From assembly GCF_036700095.1 (NCBI RefSeq), contig NZ_CP144918.1, forward strand, positions 1,179,001 through 1,243,000: a stretch of 64,000 bases of DNA. The letters run 5' to 3'. Both the position numbers and the translations under genes were made by a program. The notes below the pieces were generated by a model, which worked only from the letters and a program-made list of their open reading frames with translations, was not told the origin of the DNA and made no database searches. This DNA comes from Pelagerythrobacter marensis. GTDB lineage: Bacteria; Pseudomonadota; Alphaproteobacteria; Sphingomonadales; Sphingomonadaceae. Position 1 is the stretch's first letter; each line of letters opens with the position of its first letter. Shown here piece after piece: positions 32,887-43,812 of this stretch.

Positions 32887-33977
32887 GATGCACCTGCCGC
32901 GGCATGGCCGGCGGCGTGCGGCCCGCTGTCGGGGCGGTTGCGGCCATAGGCGAAGAAATAGGCGAGCCACGCCAGAAGCATCGTCACCCCGATCAGCAGC
33001 CGGCCCTCGGTGCCGAGCAACTGGCGCGGGAAAGCCTCCAGCACGGCCGCCGCGATCAGCATGAAGACCACCCCGACCATGACCTGCGCCGCGCGCTGCC
33101 CGCTCTCGGCCGCCGCGGCCAGGATCGGGCGGTTGCCGGGAAAGGCCATCGACCGCCCGATATGAACGCCCGCCGCGCCCGCCAGCAGGATCGCGAACAG
33201 CTCGCTCGTTCCGTGAACGCTCAGCCAGGCGACGAATTCCAGCGTCAGCCCCGCGTCGTGATAGAGCCACAGCATCGCGCCGAGCAGCGCCATGTTGTGC
33301 ATCAGCAGCATCAGCGAGGGGATCCCGAAGGCAAAGCCGAGCGCAAACGCGAGGATCGCTACCCCGGCGTTGTTGCTGAACAGGTAGGCGGCGAAGGCCG
33401 ACAGCCCCTGCGCATCCTTTTCCACCTGCAGGCTTTCCAGCAAGACCTCGCGGCTGGCGCCGGGAACGCGGGTGTCGGCCAGGCCGGTGGGGACGAGGGC
33501 GTAGAACCACTCGCGCTCGCGCATCACCAGCAGCCAGCCGACGATCGTGCCGGCGACCATCACCGCCAGCGCGACGCAGATGTCCAGCCAGATCGCCCGG
33601 ATCGCGCGGCTCAGGCCGCCGCCCAGGAACTGGCGCAGCCAGGCGACGAAGCCCTGGCGCGGGCCATAGACCTGGAACCAGGCGCGCTGGACCAGCGCGT
33701 CGAGATAGTCGAGCGTTGCCGTGTCGAGCGACGTCTCGCGTGCGACCGCCAGGCTGGAGGCGGCCGTGCGGTAAAGCGCGGGCAGGGCGAGCACATCGTC
33801 GTCCGACAGCCCGCGCAACCGCCCCTGTTCCATCCGCGTGACGATCGCGTCGAGCCGGCGCCAGTCGCCCTCCCGCTCCAGCCGGAAGCGGTCGGAGCGC
33901 AGGGCCGCGGCCTCGACATCGGCGGGCGGCGCCACTTCGGCGCGGGAGAAAAGCGTTTTGAGGATCGGAGGCTTCAT
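32883..33977 (-). CDS. SpoIIM-like (stage II sporulation protein M family) membrane protein
   Basis: A 364-residue membrane protein with a soluble N-terminal helical region (about residues 1-110) and six to seven transmembrane helices. The HGTSELFAILLAGAAGVHIGRS motif near residue 265 is typical of the SpoIIM/DUF95 family, found with MoxR and DUF58 genes in non-sporulating bacteria. The ATG at 33977 overlaps the DUF58 stop by 4 bp. Role unknown; probably a channel-like or complex-forming partner. Confidence 0.87.
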   Translation of the reverse strand: MKPPILKTLFSRAEVAPPADVEAAALRSDRFRLEREGDWRRLDAIVTRMEQGRLRGLSDDDVLALPALYRTAASSLAVARETSLDTATLDYLDALVQRAWFQVYGPRQGFVAWLRQFLGGGLSRAIRAIWLDICVALAVMVAGTIVGWLLVMREREWFYALVPTGLADTRVPGASREVLLESLQVEKDAQGLSAFAAYLFSNNAGVAILAFALGFAFGIPSLMLLMHNMALLGAMLWLYHDAGLTLEFVAWLSVHGTSELFAILLAGAAGVHIGRSMAFPGNRPILAAAAESGQRAAQVMVGVVFMLIAAAVLEAFPRQLLGTEGRLLIGVTMLLAWLAYFFAYGRNRPDSGPHAAGHAAAGAS

Positions 33978-35302
33978 CCGATGGCCTCCGCCCGCTTGAT
34001 CTCGAGATAGCGGTCGATCAGCCGGTAGCCGATCCGGTCCCACGGCGCCTCGATGATATCGACGCCCATCTGCCGCAGCCGCTCCAGCACCAGCGCCCGC
34101 TGGCGCAGCAGGGTGTCGGCCGCGACGGCGGTTGCAAGCGCGTCGAGCGTATCGGGCTCGGTATCCGAAAGGCTGGCCAGATCCTCGTCCTCGATCGTCA
34201 CGAACAAGACCAGATGCCGGTCGACCAGCCGCCCGACGCTTTCGATCATCAGCTCCGCCCCGGTCGGGTCGGTGAAGTCCGAGAACAGCACCACCAGAGA
34301 GCGGCGCTGGAGGCGCGCGGCGAGCGTCGCCAGCGCGAGAGTGAAATTGGGTTCCTGCGCGTGATAGTCCAGCCCGGCGGCAGCGCGCTGGAGCCGGTGG
34401 AAATTGCGCGAATCGCCGACGAAAGGCGTCGACAGCTCCGGCCGCTGGGCGAATCCGAACAGGGCCACGCGGTCGCCGCCCTTGAGCGCGACGTAGCTGG
34501 CGGTCAGCGCGGCCGTCACCGCCCGGTCGATGCGCGGCAGGCCGCCGACCGGCTCGCACATGGCCTGTCCGCAGTCGAAGGCGAAAACGATCTGGTTGTT
34601 GCGCTCGCTCTCGTTCTCGCGCGCGTAGAGGCGCGTGTGCCGGGCGCTTGCCTTCCAGTCGATCCGGCGGCGGTCCATGCCCGGTTCGTATTCGCTCAGC
34701 GCCTCGAACTGCGTGCCTTCGCCGCGGATGCGCCGGGCGATCAGGCCGAACTGGGCATCGCGCAGGAATGCCTGCAGCGCCGGGCTGCGCACCGGTGCCA
34801 GATCGGGCCAGATGCGTACCTCGCTCTCCAGCGCATGGCTCGCCTGTCGCGCCCCCAGCCCGAGCGGGCCGGTCCAGCGCAGCCAGACCCGCTCCACCGC
34901 GGCCGTTCCCCGCCGGGAGGGCGCGACGCGCACCGTTCCCTGCCAGACCCCGGCCCCGGGCGCGAAGGGGGCGGCGAACCGCACGCTACCGGCCGGATCG
35001 AGCCGCGGATCGACCGCCAGCGCGATGTCGACCGGCGCGCGCGACGCCCGCCCGGAAATCTCCGCCATGGCCAGTACGGTCAGCGGCTCGCCCACTTCGG
35101 CATCGGCCGGAACGTGGACGCGCCAGTCGGCCATGCGGCCGGCCAGAATGCCGTCGAGCAGCACGATCGCCAGCAGCGCCGCCCCGGCCGCGGGCGCCAC
35201 GACCCACGCCTGGGGCGCAGCGGCCGCGATCACGATCGCCAGCGGCGCGGCCAGGGCCGCCAGCCAGGCGGCGCGCGCGGTGGGGACGATCGGAAACGTC
35301 AC
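33974..35302 (-). CDS. DUF58 protein (MoxR-associated, vWA-like)
   Basis: A 442-residue protein with two N-terminal transmembrane helices (residues about 12-50), an Ig/beta-rich section and the DUF58 signature [20 protein letters not shown] near residue 215, followed by a von Willebrand A-like fold whose MIDAS-like segment is [16 protein letters not shown]58 proteins are the usual partners of MoxR ATPases. It lies 31 bp after moxR. Confidence 0.9.
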   Translation of the reverse strand: MTFPIVPTARAAWLAALAAPLAIVIAAAAPQAWVVAPAAGAALLAIVLLDGILAGRMADWRVHVPADAEVGEPLTVLAMAEISGRASRAPVDIALAVDPRLDPAGSVRFAAPFAPGAGVWQGTVRVAPSRRGTAAVERVWLRWTGPLGLGARQASHALESEVRIWPDLAPVRSPALQAFLRDAQFGLIARRIRGEGTQFEALSEYEPGMDRRRIDWKASARHTRLYARENESERNNQIVFAFDCGQAMCEPVGGLPRIDRAVTAALTASYVALKGGDRVALFGFAQRPELSTPFVGDSRNFHRLQRAAAGLDYHAQEPNFTLALATLAARLQRRSLVVLFSDFTDPTGAELMIESVGRLVDRHLVLFVTIEDEDLASLSDTEPDTLDALATAVAADTLLRQRALVLERLRQMGVDIIEAPWDRIGYRLIDRYLEIKRAEAIG

Positions 35303-35333
35303 GGCCTTGCCCGGCCCGTGGGGCGGGGCCGCG

Positions 35334-36292
<959 letters not shown>

Positions 36293-36296
<4 letters not shown>

Positions 36297-37612
36297 CGGA
36301 CCAGCTTCCTTTCGAGAGACTTCAGCGCGCGCGCCGCGCGCAGGATTTCGTGGGGTTTTTCCGCCTCGCGCAGGGCCGCGGCGAGTGTGGCAAAGGGCGG
36401 GGCGCCGGGCACGCGCCGGGCGATCGCGCGGTCGAGCGTTTCGTCGTCGGATCGGCGCAAGTGCAGGGCCGCGGCAATCCGGTGGCGCGCCGCCTCGGCA
36501 TAGGGGCCGGTCAGCAGGTGCAGTCGCCGCGTGCGCAGCGTGAAGGCGGCGCTGTTGGCGACCAGCCGCCCCTTGCCGAAGGCGATCGCGCGCGCTTCGG
36601 CATGCGGCGGGCCGAACCGGCGGAAGGCGCGCCAGGCGACCACCGCCATCGCGATCAGCAGGCACAGCGTTGCCGCGACGAAAGGCGGCGCGAAGGCGAG
36701 GGTCAGGAGGTTCCTGCTGCGGCCCAGGCCGTTGAGCGTGAGATCGAAGACGATCGGCAGATCCTGCCCTTCCATCGCGACATCGACCAGTTCGTGCGCC
36801 AGCTGCGCGCGTTCGCGATCGGCCATGGCGTAGTTGTCGAGCAGGTCGGGATCGGCGACGACCATGAGGTTCCAGCGGTCCGCGTCGAGATCCTCCGCGT
36901 CGGCCGGCGCCAGCCCCGCCGCCTCGTCGAGCACGGGATAATAGCCCCCGTCGTCGTAGTATCCGGCCAGGATATGGCCGTTGCTGGCCGTGACCAGCGG
37001 GATCATCGTCGCATTGGTGATCGTCTGGACGTTTTCGCGATCGGGCATCGCGCCGCGCCGTGCCCCCCATTCCCAGTCGAACCCGTGCCCGCCATCCAGC
37101 GCGCCGGTTTGGACTTCGGTGACATACCGCCCTTCGAACTGCGCGATCCACGCCGGCTTGCCGGTTCCCGCGAGCACGACCCACCCCTCGCCGGTGTCGA
37201 CCGGCGCCCAGTCGGGCACTTCGATGGCGTACCACTTGGGCAGGACCAGCAGCGTCGGGCCGATATAGCGCCGCTTCTCGATCAGCGCCGCGATCTCCTC
37301 CCCATCGGCGCCGTGCGGCGGGGTCAGGATCAGCAGGCTCTCGTCGTCGTGCGCCCCCTGGCTGCGCGAAAGCGCGACGTCGTGCCCCTCGCCCTCGAGC
37401 AGGTCGGCCAGCGCGGCATATCCGGTCAGCCCGCGCGAGGCGGCATGTCCGCCGCCGTCGTTCTCGCCGCGCGAGGTTTCGCCCGCGCCGATCAAATAGA
37501 GAGTCGCGACGAATGCGATCGCGCCGAACAGCAACATGCCCAGAACGACCCGCGGGTTGAACGCCGCCGGGGCCGATGCGGGGAGGGGCGCGGGCGGGGC
37601 AGCCGCCATCAT
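36293..37612 (-). CDS. DUF4350 membrane protein
   Basis: A 439-residue protein with an N-terminal transmembrane helix ([22 protein letters not shown]), a periplasmic or cytoplasmic DUF4350 domain with GIFT-like Rossmann character ([26 protein letters not shown] near residue 55), a second helix ([20 protein letters not shown] near residue 325) and a helical tail. Start ATG at 37612 overlaps the DUF4129 stop. Such proteins occur regularly in MoxR/DUF58 operons; function unknown. Confidence 0.82.
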
Positions 37613-38271
37613 GCCTTCCCCGCAAGCGGTTCGAGCGCGAAACGGGCATAGGCCTCGCGCGCGGCCTGCCAGTCGTCCTCGCCCAGGCTGCGCAGCGCGA
37701 ACAGGCTGCGCTCGACCCGCTCGGCGATCGTCGCGAAGGCCTGGCGCGCCGCGTCGGGCAGCGCGGCCAGCGCGGCCAGCTCGCGCGCGGTGCTCGACGG
37801 TTCGACCCAGCCGGGGCGGGCCGCGGCGATCTGGCCCACGCTGCGCTGGAGCAGGAGATGCGTCGCCTCGTCGTAACGCCCTTCGGCCGCGAGCCGGTCG
37901 GCGTCTTCCAGCAGCGCCAGAGCCTCGGCCCGCTCGGGCGCCCATGCGGGATCGGAACGATCCTTCTCCGCCTGCGAACGACCAGCAAGCGCAGGGGCGA
38001 GGAGACGCCAGAGGAGATATCCGAGCAGCGCGATCGCCAGCGCCAGCAAGACCCATTTGAACACCGGCCACGACATGCCGAGCGCACGGCCGACGGGCGC
38101 GAACAGGTTGGCCAGGAACTCGAAAATCGCCTGCAGCCATCCGGGGGGCGGGGCGCGTTCGGGGATGTCGACCGGGGCGAACTGGATCGTCTCGTCCGCG
38201 CGCACGCTTCCCCAAACGTCCGGCGCCGGCTGTTCGCTGGCGTTCGCGATATCCCCTGCCGCCGTGGTCAC
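37609..38271 (-). CDS. DUF4129 domain protein
   Basis: A 220-residue protein with one central transmembrane helix ([24 protein letters not shown]) and a C-terminal DUF4129 domain ([22 protein letters not shown]...). It opens the MoxR operon. I use the GTG at 38271; a TTG at 38307 would add 12 arginine-rich residues and is less likely. In related operons this protein accompanies MoxR, DUF58 and DUF4350 proteins. Confidence 0.75.
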   Translation of the reverse strand: MTTAAGDIANASEQPAPDVWGSVRADETIQFAPVDIPERAPPPGWLQAIFEFLANLFAPVGRALGMSWPVFKWVLLALAIALLGYLLWRLLAPALAGRSQAEKDRSDPAWAPERAEALALLEDADRLAAEGRYDEATHLLLQRSVGQIAAARPGWVEPSSTARELAALAALPDAARQAFATIAERVERSLFALRSLGEDDWQAAREAYARFALEPLAGKA

Positions 38272-38328
38272 ACGGCAGGTGGTGGCAGGTCGCGCCGGGG
38301 GGCGCAAGCCCGCAACCGCACCGCCGGA

Positions 38329-39237
38329 TCAGCCGCGCGCGCGGGCCTGGCGATAGCTGCCGAGCAGGCGCAATGCCTTGCAGTGGAAGGCAAGCTCTTC
38401 CAGCGCGCGATCGACCCGCGGATCGCCGGGGGCGCCCTCGATATCGGCATAGAACATCGAGGCGGCGAAACTGGTGCCCTGCTGATAGCTTTCCAGCTTG
38501 GTCATGTTCACCCCGTTGGTGGCGAAACATCCCAGCGCCTTGTAGAGCGCGGCGGGCACGTTCTTCACCTCGAACACGAAAGTGGTCATCGCGGTATTGC
38601 CGTCGAGCGCCGCGGGGTCGAGCGGTTCGCGCGACAGGACGACGAAACGCGTGGTGTTGTCGGGGGCGTCCTCCACCCGGTCCTCCACCACTTGCAGCCC
38701 GTATAGCTCCCCCGCCAGGCGCGGCGCGATCGCGGCGAGGCGCGGGTTGGCCTTCTCCGCCACGAAAGCCGCCGCGCCGGCGGTGTCGGCATGGCTCAGC
38801 GGCACGATCCCCCGCTCGCGCAGGAACAGGCGCGACTGGCCCAGGGCCTGGGGGTGGCTGTAAGCGGCCTCGAACGGGCCGAAGCCGCCGTCTTCGTTGG
38901 GCACGGCCATCAGGGCATGGGTGATGCGCATGAAATGCTCGCCCACGATCGAAAGCCCGCTGCGCGGCAGCAGGAAGTGAATGTCCGCCACGCGGCCGTG
39001 CTGGCTGTTTTCGATCGGGATGATCGCACAGCCCGCGCGGCCGTCCTTCACCGCCTCCAGCGCGTCTTCGAACCCGAAACAGGGCAGCGGCAGGTGATCG
39101 GGCGCCGCCTCGCACGCCGCGCGGTGGGAATTGGCGCCCGGGGCGCCCTGAAACGCGATTGCGCGGTCCGGGTCCTCGGCCGCGGCGGCGCGCATCCGCT
39201 CGACCATTGCGAGCGCGGGAGTGGGAAAGCTGTGCAT
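38329..39237 (-). CDS. pheA: Prephenate dehydratase
   Basis: Converts prephenate to phenylpyruvate in phenylalanine synthesis; 302 residues, monofunctional (no chorismate mutase domain). The catalytic domain shows AFQGAPGANSHRAACE, IPIENSQHGRV and the TRF motif NTTRFVVLS. A C-terminal ACT domain follows with the Phe-binding region written LESYQQGTSFAASMF rather than the classical ESRP form. The ATG at 39237 is chosen; the upstream open frame is not conserved in character. Confidence 0.94.
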   Translation of the reverse strand: MHSFPTPALAMVERMRAAAAEDPDRAIAFQGAPGANSHRAACEAAPDHLPLPCFGFEDALEAVKDGRAGCAIIPIENSQHGRVADIHFLLPRSGLSIVGEHFMRITHALMAVPNEDGGFGPFEAAYSHPQALGQSRLFLRERGIVPLSHADTAGAAAFVAEKANPRLAAIAPRLAGELYGLQVVEDRVEDAPDNTTRFVVLSREPLDPAALDGNTAMTTFVFEVKNVPAALYKALGCFATNGVNMTKLESYQQGTSFAASMFYADIEGAPGDPRVDRALEELAFHCKALRLLGSYRQARARG

Positions 39238-39359
39238 AGCGGCCAGCGCGTAGACCGCCGCCCGGGGCGCGGCAAGACATATGGCTTGCGCTCGCCGGGG
39301 GTGCCGACTAGAGCGGCGCGCGAAAACCGCCACAACCGTATTCCTCGGATTTTTGACGC

Positions 39360-40028
39360 ATGAACGACCGTTTCAACACCGCTGCCGGATGGGTGCTCTT
39401 CGCCGGGATCGTGGGCCTCGGCCTGTCGAGCGTAAGCTCGCGCTACTTCGCGGTCCATGCCCCGGAAGAGGGGGGGTATCCGATCGAAGGCGTGGCCGAG
39501 GACGGCGAAGGCGCGGAAGAGGTGCTGGATATCGGCGCGCTGCTGGCCAACGCCGATGTGACGATGGGCGAAGCGGCCGCGACCTCGCGCTGCGGCACCT
39601 GCCACACTTTCAATTCCGGCGGAGCGGACGGGCAGGGGCCCAACCTGTTTGGCATCATGGGAACGCCGATCGGCCAGCATGCGCCGGGCTTCGCCTATAG
39701 CGAGGCGCTGGCCGGCCATGGCGGTTCGTGGACGTACGACAACATGTTCGCCTGGCTCGAAAGCCCGCGCTCTTTCGCGCCGGGCACGAAGATGAGCTTC
39801 GCCGGGCTGTCCAGCCCCGAAGACCGCGCCAATATCATCCGCTTCATGTACGAAAACGGCGGCGGCCCCGCGCTGCCCGAACCGTTGCCGGAAGAAGAGG
39901 CCGCCGAAGGCGAGACCGCCGCCGAATCAGCCGAAGCCGCGGCCGTGAACGCCGTCGGCGATGCCGACACGCCCGAAGCGGGCATGGTCGTGCCGGGCGC
40001 CGATCAGACCAACCCGGTCGGCGAATAA
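39360..40028 (+). CDS. Membrane-anchored c-type cytochrome
   Basis: A 222-residue class I cytochrome c related to mitochondrial-type c552/CycM. An uncleaved N-terminal helix (WVLFAGIVGLGLSSVSS) anchors it on the periplasmic side, an acidic linker follows, and haem attaches at CGTCH (Cys78, Cys81, His82). The axial Met is in GTKMSFAGL near residue 140. The C-terminus is an unusual Glu/Ala-rich tail of about 55 residues. It probably shuttles electrons from the bc1 complex to an oxidase. It reads divergently from pheA. Confidence 0.9.
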   Translation: MNDRFNTAAGWVLFAGIVGLGLSSVSSRYFAVHAPEEGGYPIEGVAEDGEGAEEVLDIGALLANADVTMGEAAATSRCGTCHTFNSGGADGQGPNLFGIMGTPIGQHAPGFAYSEALAGHGGSWTYDNMFAWLESPRSFAPGTKMSFAGLSSPEDRANIIRFMYENGGGPALPEPLPEEEAAEGETAAESAEAAAVNAVGDADTPEAGMVVPGADQTNPVGE

Positions 40029-40063
40029 AGGCGCGCGACATTTCGCACGGGGCAAGCGCGCGG

Positions 40064-40729
40064 CTATGCGCGCCCCTTGAACCCCTGCGCCACGACGTAC
40101 CACTCGGACGAACCCTTGCGGCTCGCCGGCGGCTTCGCATGTTTGACCGTGCGGAAATGCTTCTTGAGCAGCGACAGCAGCGCGCTATCGGTGCCACCGG
40201 CCAGCACTTTGGCCACGAACGCGCCGCCTTCGGCAAGGTTCTCGACCGCGAACCAGGCCGCCGCCTCGACCAGGCCCATCGTGCGCAAGTGGTCGGTCTG
40301 CTTGTGGCCGACGGTGTTCGCGGCCATGTCCGACAGCACGAGATCGGGTTCGCCGTCCAGCGCCGCGGCCAGCGCGCCGGGCGCCTCGTCGGCCATGAAA
40401 TCCATCTGCAGGATCGCGACCCCCTCGATCGGTTCGACTTCGAGCAGGTCGATTCCCACGATCGCCGCCCTGGGCGCGCGCCGGCGCACCGTCTGGCTCC
40501 AGCCGCCCGGCGCGATGCCGAGATCGACGACGCGGCGAACGCCGCGCAGCAGCCCGAATTTCTCGTCCAGCTCGATCAGCTTGTAAGCCGCCCGGCTGCG
40601 GTACCCGTCGGCCTTCGCCTGGCGGACGTAGGGATCGTTGAGCTGGCGTTCGAGCCAGCGGGTGGACGAGGCGGTGCGCCCGCGCGCGCTCCTGACCCGT
40701 TTGTCCGGGTTGCGGCCGGAACGCGCCAT
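40064..40729 (-). CDS. rlmE: 23S rRNA 2'-O-ribose U2552 methyltransferase
   Basis: RrmJ/FtsJ family enzyme of 221 residues that methylates U2552 in the A loop of 23S rRNA. The SAM-binding motif VVDLGIAPGGWSQ is near residue 67, the catalytic tetrad residues include Lys in SRAAYKLIELDEKF, Asp in LVLSDMA, Lys in FVAKVLAGG and the Glu of SSEWYVVAQG. The N-terminal 30 residues are basic. The ATG overlaps the ppx stop by one base (TGATG). Confidence 0.95.
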   Translation of the reverse strand: MARSGRNPDKRVRSARGRTASSTRWLERQLNDPYVRQAKADGYRSRAAYKLIELDEKFGLLRGVRRVVDLGIAPGGWSQTVRRRAPRAAIVGIDLLEVEPIEGVAILQMDFMADEAPGALAAALDGEPDLVLSDMAANTVGHKQTDHLRTMGLVEAAAWFAVENLAEGGAFVAKVLAGGTDSALLSLLKKHFRTVKHAKPPASRKGSSEWYVVAQGFKGRA

Positions 40730-41904
40730 CAGCCGCGTGCCCGCCGGTCTGCCGCGGCGGAGGCGTCGGCGGCTGCCGTTTCGGAAGCCATCAGGCTGCG
40801 CAGGATCCCTTCCCGAATGCCCCGGTCGGCAATGCCCAGCCGCTCGGCCGGCCAGATGTCGAGGATCGCCTCCAGGATCGCGCAACCCGCGACGACCAGT
40901 TCGGCGCGGTCGCTGCCGATGCACGGCAGCCCGCCGCGCTCCTCCGGCGACATCGCGGCCAGCCGCGTGCTGACCGCGCGCATCGCGGTGGAGGGCACGA
41001 TAAGCCCGTCGACGGCCCGCCGGTCGTATTGCGGGAGTTCCAGATGCACGCTGGCGAGCGTGGTCACGGTGCCGCTGGTGCCCAGCAGGCGGATGTCGGT
41101 GCCGGTCGCGGCAACGGGCGCGATCCGCTCGGCAAAGGCGGCGAAGCTGTCCGCCACCACGCGGCGCATTTCGGCATAGCGGGCGCTGCGCACCGCCGGT
41201 TCGCCTTCGACGCGGCCGACCGTGTCGGTCAGCGACACCACGCCCCAGGGCACGCTCTGCCAGTCGAGGATGCGGGGCACGCGCCCGCCCGGCTCGATCA
41301 GCACAAGCTCGGTCGAGCCGCCGCCGATATCGAAGATCACCGCGGGGCCGGCCCCGTTTTCCAGCAGGACATGGCAGCCCAGGACCGCCAGGCGCGCCTC
41401 TTCCTGGGCGGAGATGATATCGAGCACGATCCCCGTTTCGCGCCGCACGCGCTCGATGAAGTGTTCGCCATTGGCTGCGCGCCGGCATGCTTCGGTCGCG
41501 ACCGAGCGGGCGAGATGGACGTTGCGCCGGCGCAGCTTGTCGGCGCAGATGTGAAGCGCGCCGAGCGCCCGGTCCATCGCCTCGTCGCTGAGCCGCCCGG
41601 ACATGGCGAGGCCTTCGCCCAGCCGGACGACGCGGCTGAAAGCGTCGATCACGGTGAAATTCTCGCCCGAGGGGCGCGCGATCAGCAAGCGGCAATTGTT
41701 GGTGCCGAGATCGAGCGCCGCGTAAGCCTGCCGGCGCGACGGCGGGCCCTGGCGGGAATCGCCACGCGGGGCCGGGCGCTTGCCGGAAGACTTCCTATCG
41801 GTTGGCGCGGGGCGCTTGTAGCGGAAATCAGCTACTTTGCCGGACGTCTTGCCCTTGTGCGCGCCTGATCTCCTGTCTTTGTCCGGCGGAGAAAGATCCG
41901 CCAT
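40729..41904 (-). CDS. Exopolyphosphatase / guanosine pentaphosphatase (Ppx/GppA family)
   Basis: An ASKHA-fold phosphatase of 391 residues acting on polyphosphate and/or pppGpp. The phosphate-1 motif AALDLGTNNCRLLIA is near residue 63, phosphate-2 FDIGGGSTELVLI near 190. It has a basic, probably disordered N-terminal extension of about 58 residues (KDRRSGAHKGKTSGK...). Pairing with rlmE is common in alphaproteobacteria. Which of the two substrates is used cannot be told from sequence. Confidence 0.9.
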   Translation of the reverse strand: MADLSPPDKDRRSGAHKGKTSGKVADFRYKRPAPTDRKSSGKRPAPRGDSRQGPPSRRQAYAALDLGTNNCRLLIARPSGENFTVIDAFSRVVRLGEGLAMSGRLSDEAMDRALGALHICADKLRRRNVHLARSVATEACRRAANGEHFIERVRRETGIVLDIISAQEEARLAVLGCHVLLENGAGPAVIFDIGGGSTELVLIEPGGRVPRILDWQSVPWGVVSLTDTVGRVEGEPAVRSARYAEMRRVVADSFAAFAERIAPVAATGTDIRLLGTSGTVTTLASVHLELPQYDRRAVDGLIVPSTAMRAVSTRLAAMSPEERGGLPCIGSDRAELVVAGCAILEAILDIWPAERLGIADRGIREGILRSLMASETAAADASAAADRRARG

Positions 41905-42084
41905 TGTCCCAATGCTTTCTTTATCCTCCCGCGCAAGATCGCGCGGGGACCTGACCCGATGCTAGCGCGCGCGCGGGGTGGGGGCAAGCGCGGCACGAAA
42001 TCATGCCCGCATGGCGGCACGCACGGGCTTGACCTGCGCAGCGGGGAAAACTAGATGCGCCCCCTCGCGACCGCACTCGCGCAA

Positions 42085-42158
42085 TGCCCCGTCGTCTAAT
42101 GGTAAGACTACGGACTCTGACTCCGTCAATTGAGGTTCGAATCCTCACGGGGCATCCA
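42085..42158 (+). tRNA. tRNA-Gln (CTG anticodon)
   Basis: Acceptor stem TGCCCCG / CGGGGCA, D arm GTCTAATGGTAAGAC, anticodon arm ACGGA-CTCTGAC-TCCGT with anticodon CTG (reads CAG), T arm TGAGG-TTCGAAT-CCTCA, discriminator T at 42155 and an encoded CCA at 42156-42158. Confidence 0.96.
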
Positions 42159-42372
42159 GTTTTTCTCCTTACCCGGGCCAAATGGCAAACCAGCCGAGGC
42201 GCGCGTCTGCGCTGCTGCCGGGGGTCGGTCCTCGCTGTCTTTCGCGGAAATGCGCGTCGACAGTTCGCCGTTCAGCCATACGCGCTTCGGCGTCTATCCC
42301 GGCGTCCCGATCTGGCGCGGGCTTTGGTCGGGGAAGCCCGGGCGGCGGGCGAAACCGCCTCCCGCCCGGCCC

Positions 42373-42468
42373 ATGGAACCGGTCGCGCTGCTGAAGGAAC
42401 AGCACGGCATGGGGCATGGCCACGCAAACGCAGTGGTGGCCTATACTCTCGCGCAGGAGCGCGAATAG
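42373..42468 (+). pseudogene. Remnant of a DUF4287-type protein
   Basis: A 31-residue frame containing LLKEQHGMGHGHANAVVA, which matches the C-terminal signature of DUF4287 proteins. The N-terminal half expected in that family (about 40 residues ending in a TGK-containing helix) is missing; the upstream frame is unrelated Arg/Pro-rich sequence. It fills the otherwise empty 334 bp between tRNA-Gln and the PepSY gene. A small functional protein is possible but less likely. Confidence 0.4.
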
Positions 42469-42493
42469 CGCGCGACGCGGCCGGCGATAGGCG

Positions 42494-43801
42494 TCAGGCG
42501 GCGGGTGCCTCTGCCAGGGGCCGGCGCCTGCCTGCGAGCGCGATCGAACCGGCGATCCAGAGGGCCAGGCCGATCCAGAAGATCGCGGCGAACGGGGCCT
42601 CGTTGCCGATAACGATGCGGGCGAGCGCGGTTGCGGCCAGGGCCACCGGCGTACCGACGATCACGCCGGTCCATGTGGCGCGCAGGCGCGGTTCGTCGAT
42701 CCCGCGGCGGCGGCGCTTGCCCAGCCAGATATAGGTGCCGGTGGCGCAGATCGCGGTCAGCGCCGCGCCCAGCACGACATAGGCGATCTTGACCCAGACC
42801 CCGCCGAAATTGCCGAAGTGCAGCTTGTAGGTCGAGGCGGCGGCCTGCTGGCCCAATGCTCCGTCGGCCATGCCGGTGGTTCCCAGGAATGCGCCGTCGC
42901 TGTCGAATGCGTAGTATTCGCCGAAGATCAGCCGCCGTTCGTGCTCGCCCACCATCTGCACGTGCTGCCCGGCGGTCAGCGGGTCGTGGACGATGGCATA
43001 CGTGAGGCGCACCTCGGGATATTCGCTCGCCATGTGGCGCAGCGCGGCGGCGACGTCGGGAACGGGTGCGGGCGCCGGGTCGGGCGCGCTTTCCGCCCCG
43101 AACACGGGACCAAAGACCGCCTCGACATCGCCGTCGTAGGCGCTTTCGGCAAGGCCGTAGGCAGTGACGGTGGCAAGCCCGATCAGCGCGCCGGTCAGCG
43201 CGATCGCGATGCCGAACGGCAGGGTCCAGACGCTGAGCCGGTTGTGCCAGTCGGTCAGGCCCACGCCCGCGTTGTTGCGCGCGCGCAGACGGAAGGCGTC
43301 GCGGAAGATCCGGGGATGCGCGATCACGCCCGAGAGCGAGAGCGCCAGCATCATCACGCCGAATATCCCGACGATCGTGATCCCGACCAGCGAGGGGAGG
43401 TTGAGCGTGTAGTGCAGATGGACGAGGAAGTCGTTCCATTCGATCATCTCGGGCATTGCAAGATTGCCCTCGGGGTCGAGATGGAACGCGTTGCTGTCGG
43501 TCGTGATCGTCGCGCGCGGCAGTTCCTCCACCGGGATATGGACATAGAGGTGGGTCGTCGCCGGCAGCCCTTCCTGCGCCTCGCGGGCGAGCACGTTCTC
43601 CACCCCGCGTTGCACGGCCTCGGGCGCGATCTCGGCCATTTCCGGCGCGTTCGGCTGTTCGAGGCGCTGCATCTCGACGTAGAAGACCGCGATAGTGCCC
43701 GTCAGGCACAGAATATAGAGGACCGCGCCGGCCAGCAGGCCGATGGCCGCATGGGCCGACAATGCGCGTTTTACCGTGCCCGGTTCGATGCTGGCGCTCA
43801 T
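42494..43801 (-). CDS. PepSY-associated transmembrane protein
   Basis: A 435-residue inner-membrane protein with four to five transmembrane helices: near residues 15-35 (AIGLLAGAVLYILCLTGTIAVFY), 150-170, 200-225 and two close to the C-terminus. The PepSY_TM signature DWHNRLSVWTLPFGIAIALTG and the periplasmic PepSY parts (EYPEVRLTYAIVHDP) are clear. Such proteins accompany TonB-dependent siderophore receptors and may be ferric-siderophore reductases; His residues in HLHYTLNL and DWHNRL could bind haem. It is third in the minus-strand iron operon. Confidence 0.88.
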   Translation of the reverse strand: MSASIEPGTVKRALSAHAAIGLLAGAVLYILCLTGTIAVFYVEMQRLEQPNAPEMAEIAPEAVQRGVENVLAREAQEGLPATTHLYVHIPVEELPRATITTDSNAFHLDPEGNLAMPEMIEWNDFLVHLHYTLNLPSLVGITIVGIFGVMMLALSLSGVIAHPRIFRDAFRLRARNNAGVGLTDWHNRLSVWTLPFGIAIALTGALIGLATVTAYGLAESAYDGDVEAVFGPVFGAESAPDPAPAPVPDVAAALRHMASEYPEVRLTYAIVHDPLTAGQHVQMVGEHERRLIFGEYYAFDSDGAFLGTTGMADGALGQQAAASTYKLHFGNFGGVWVKIAYVVLGAALTAICATGTYIWLGKRRRRGIDEPRLRATWTGVIVGTPVALAATALARIVIGNEAPFAAIFWIGLALWIAGSIALAGRRRPLAEAPAA

Positions 43802-43812
43802 CCTGCCGCTCC

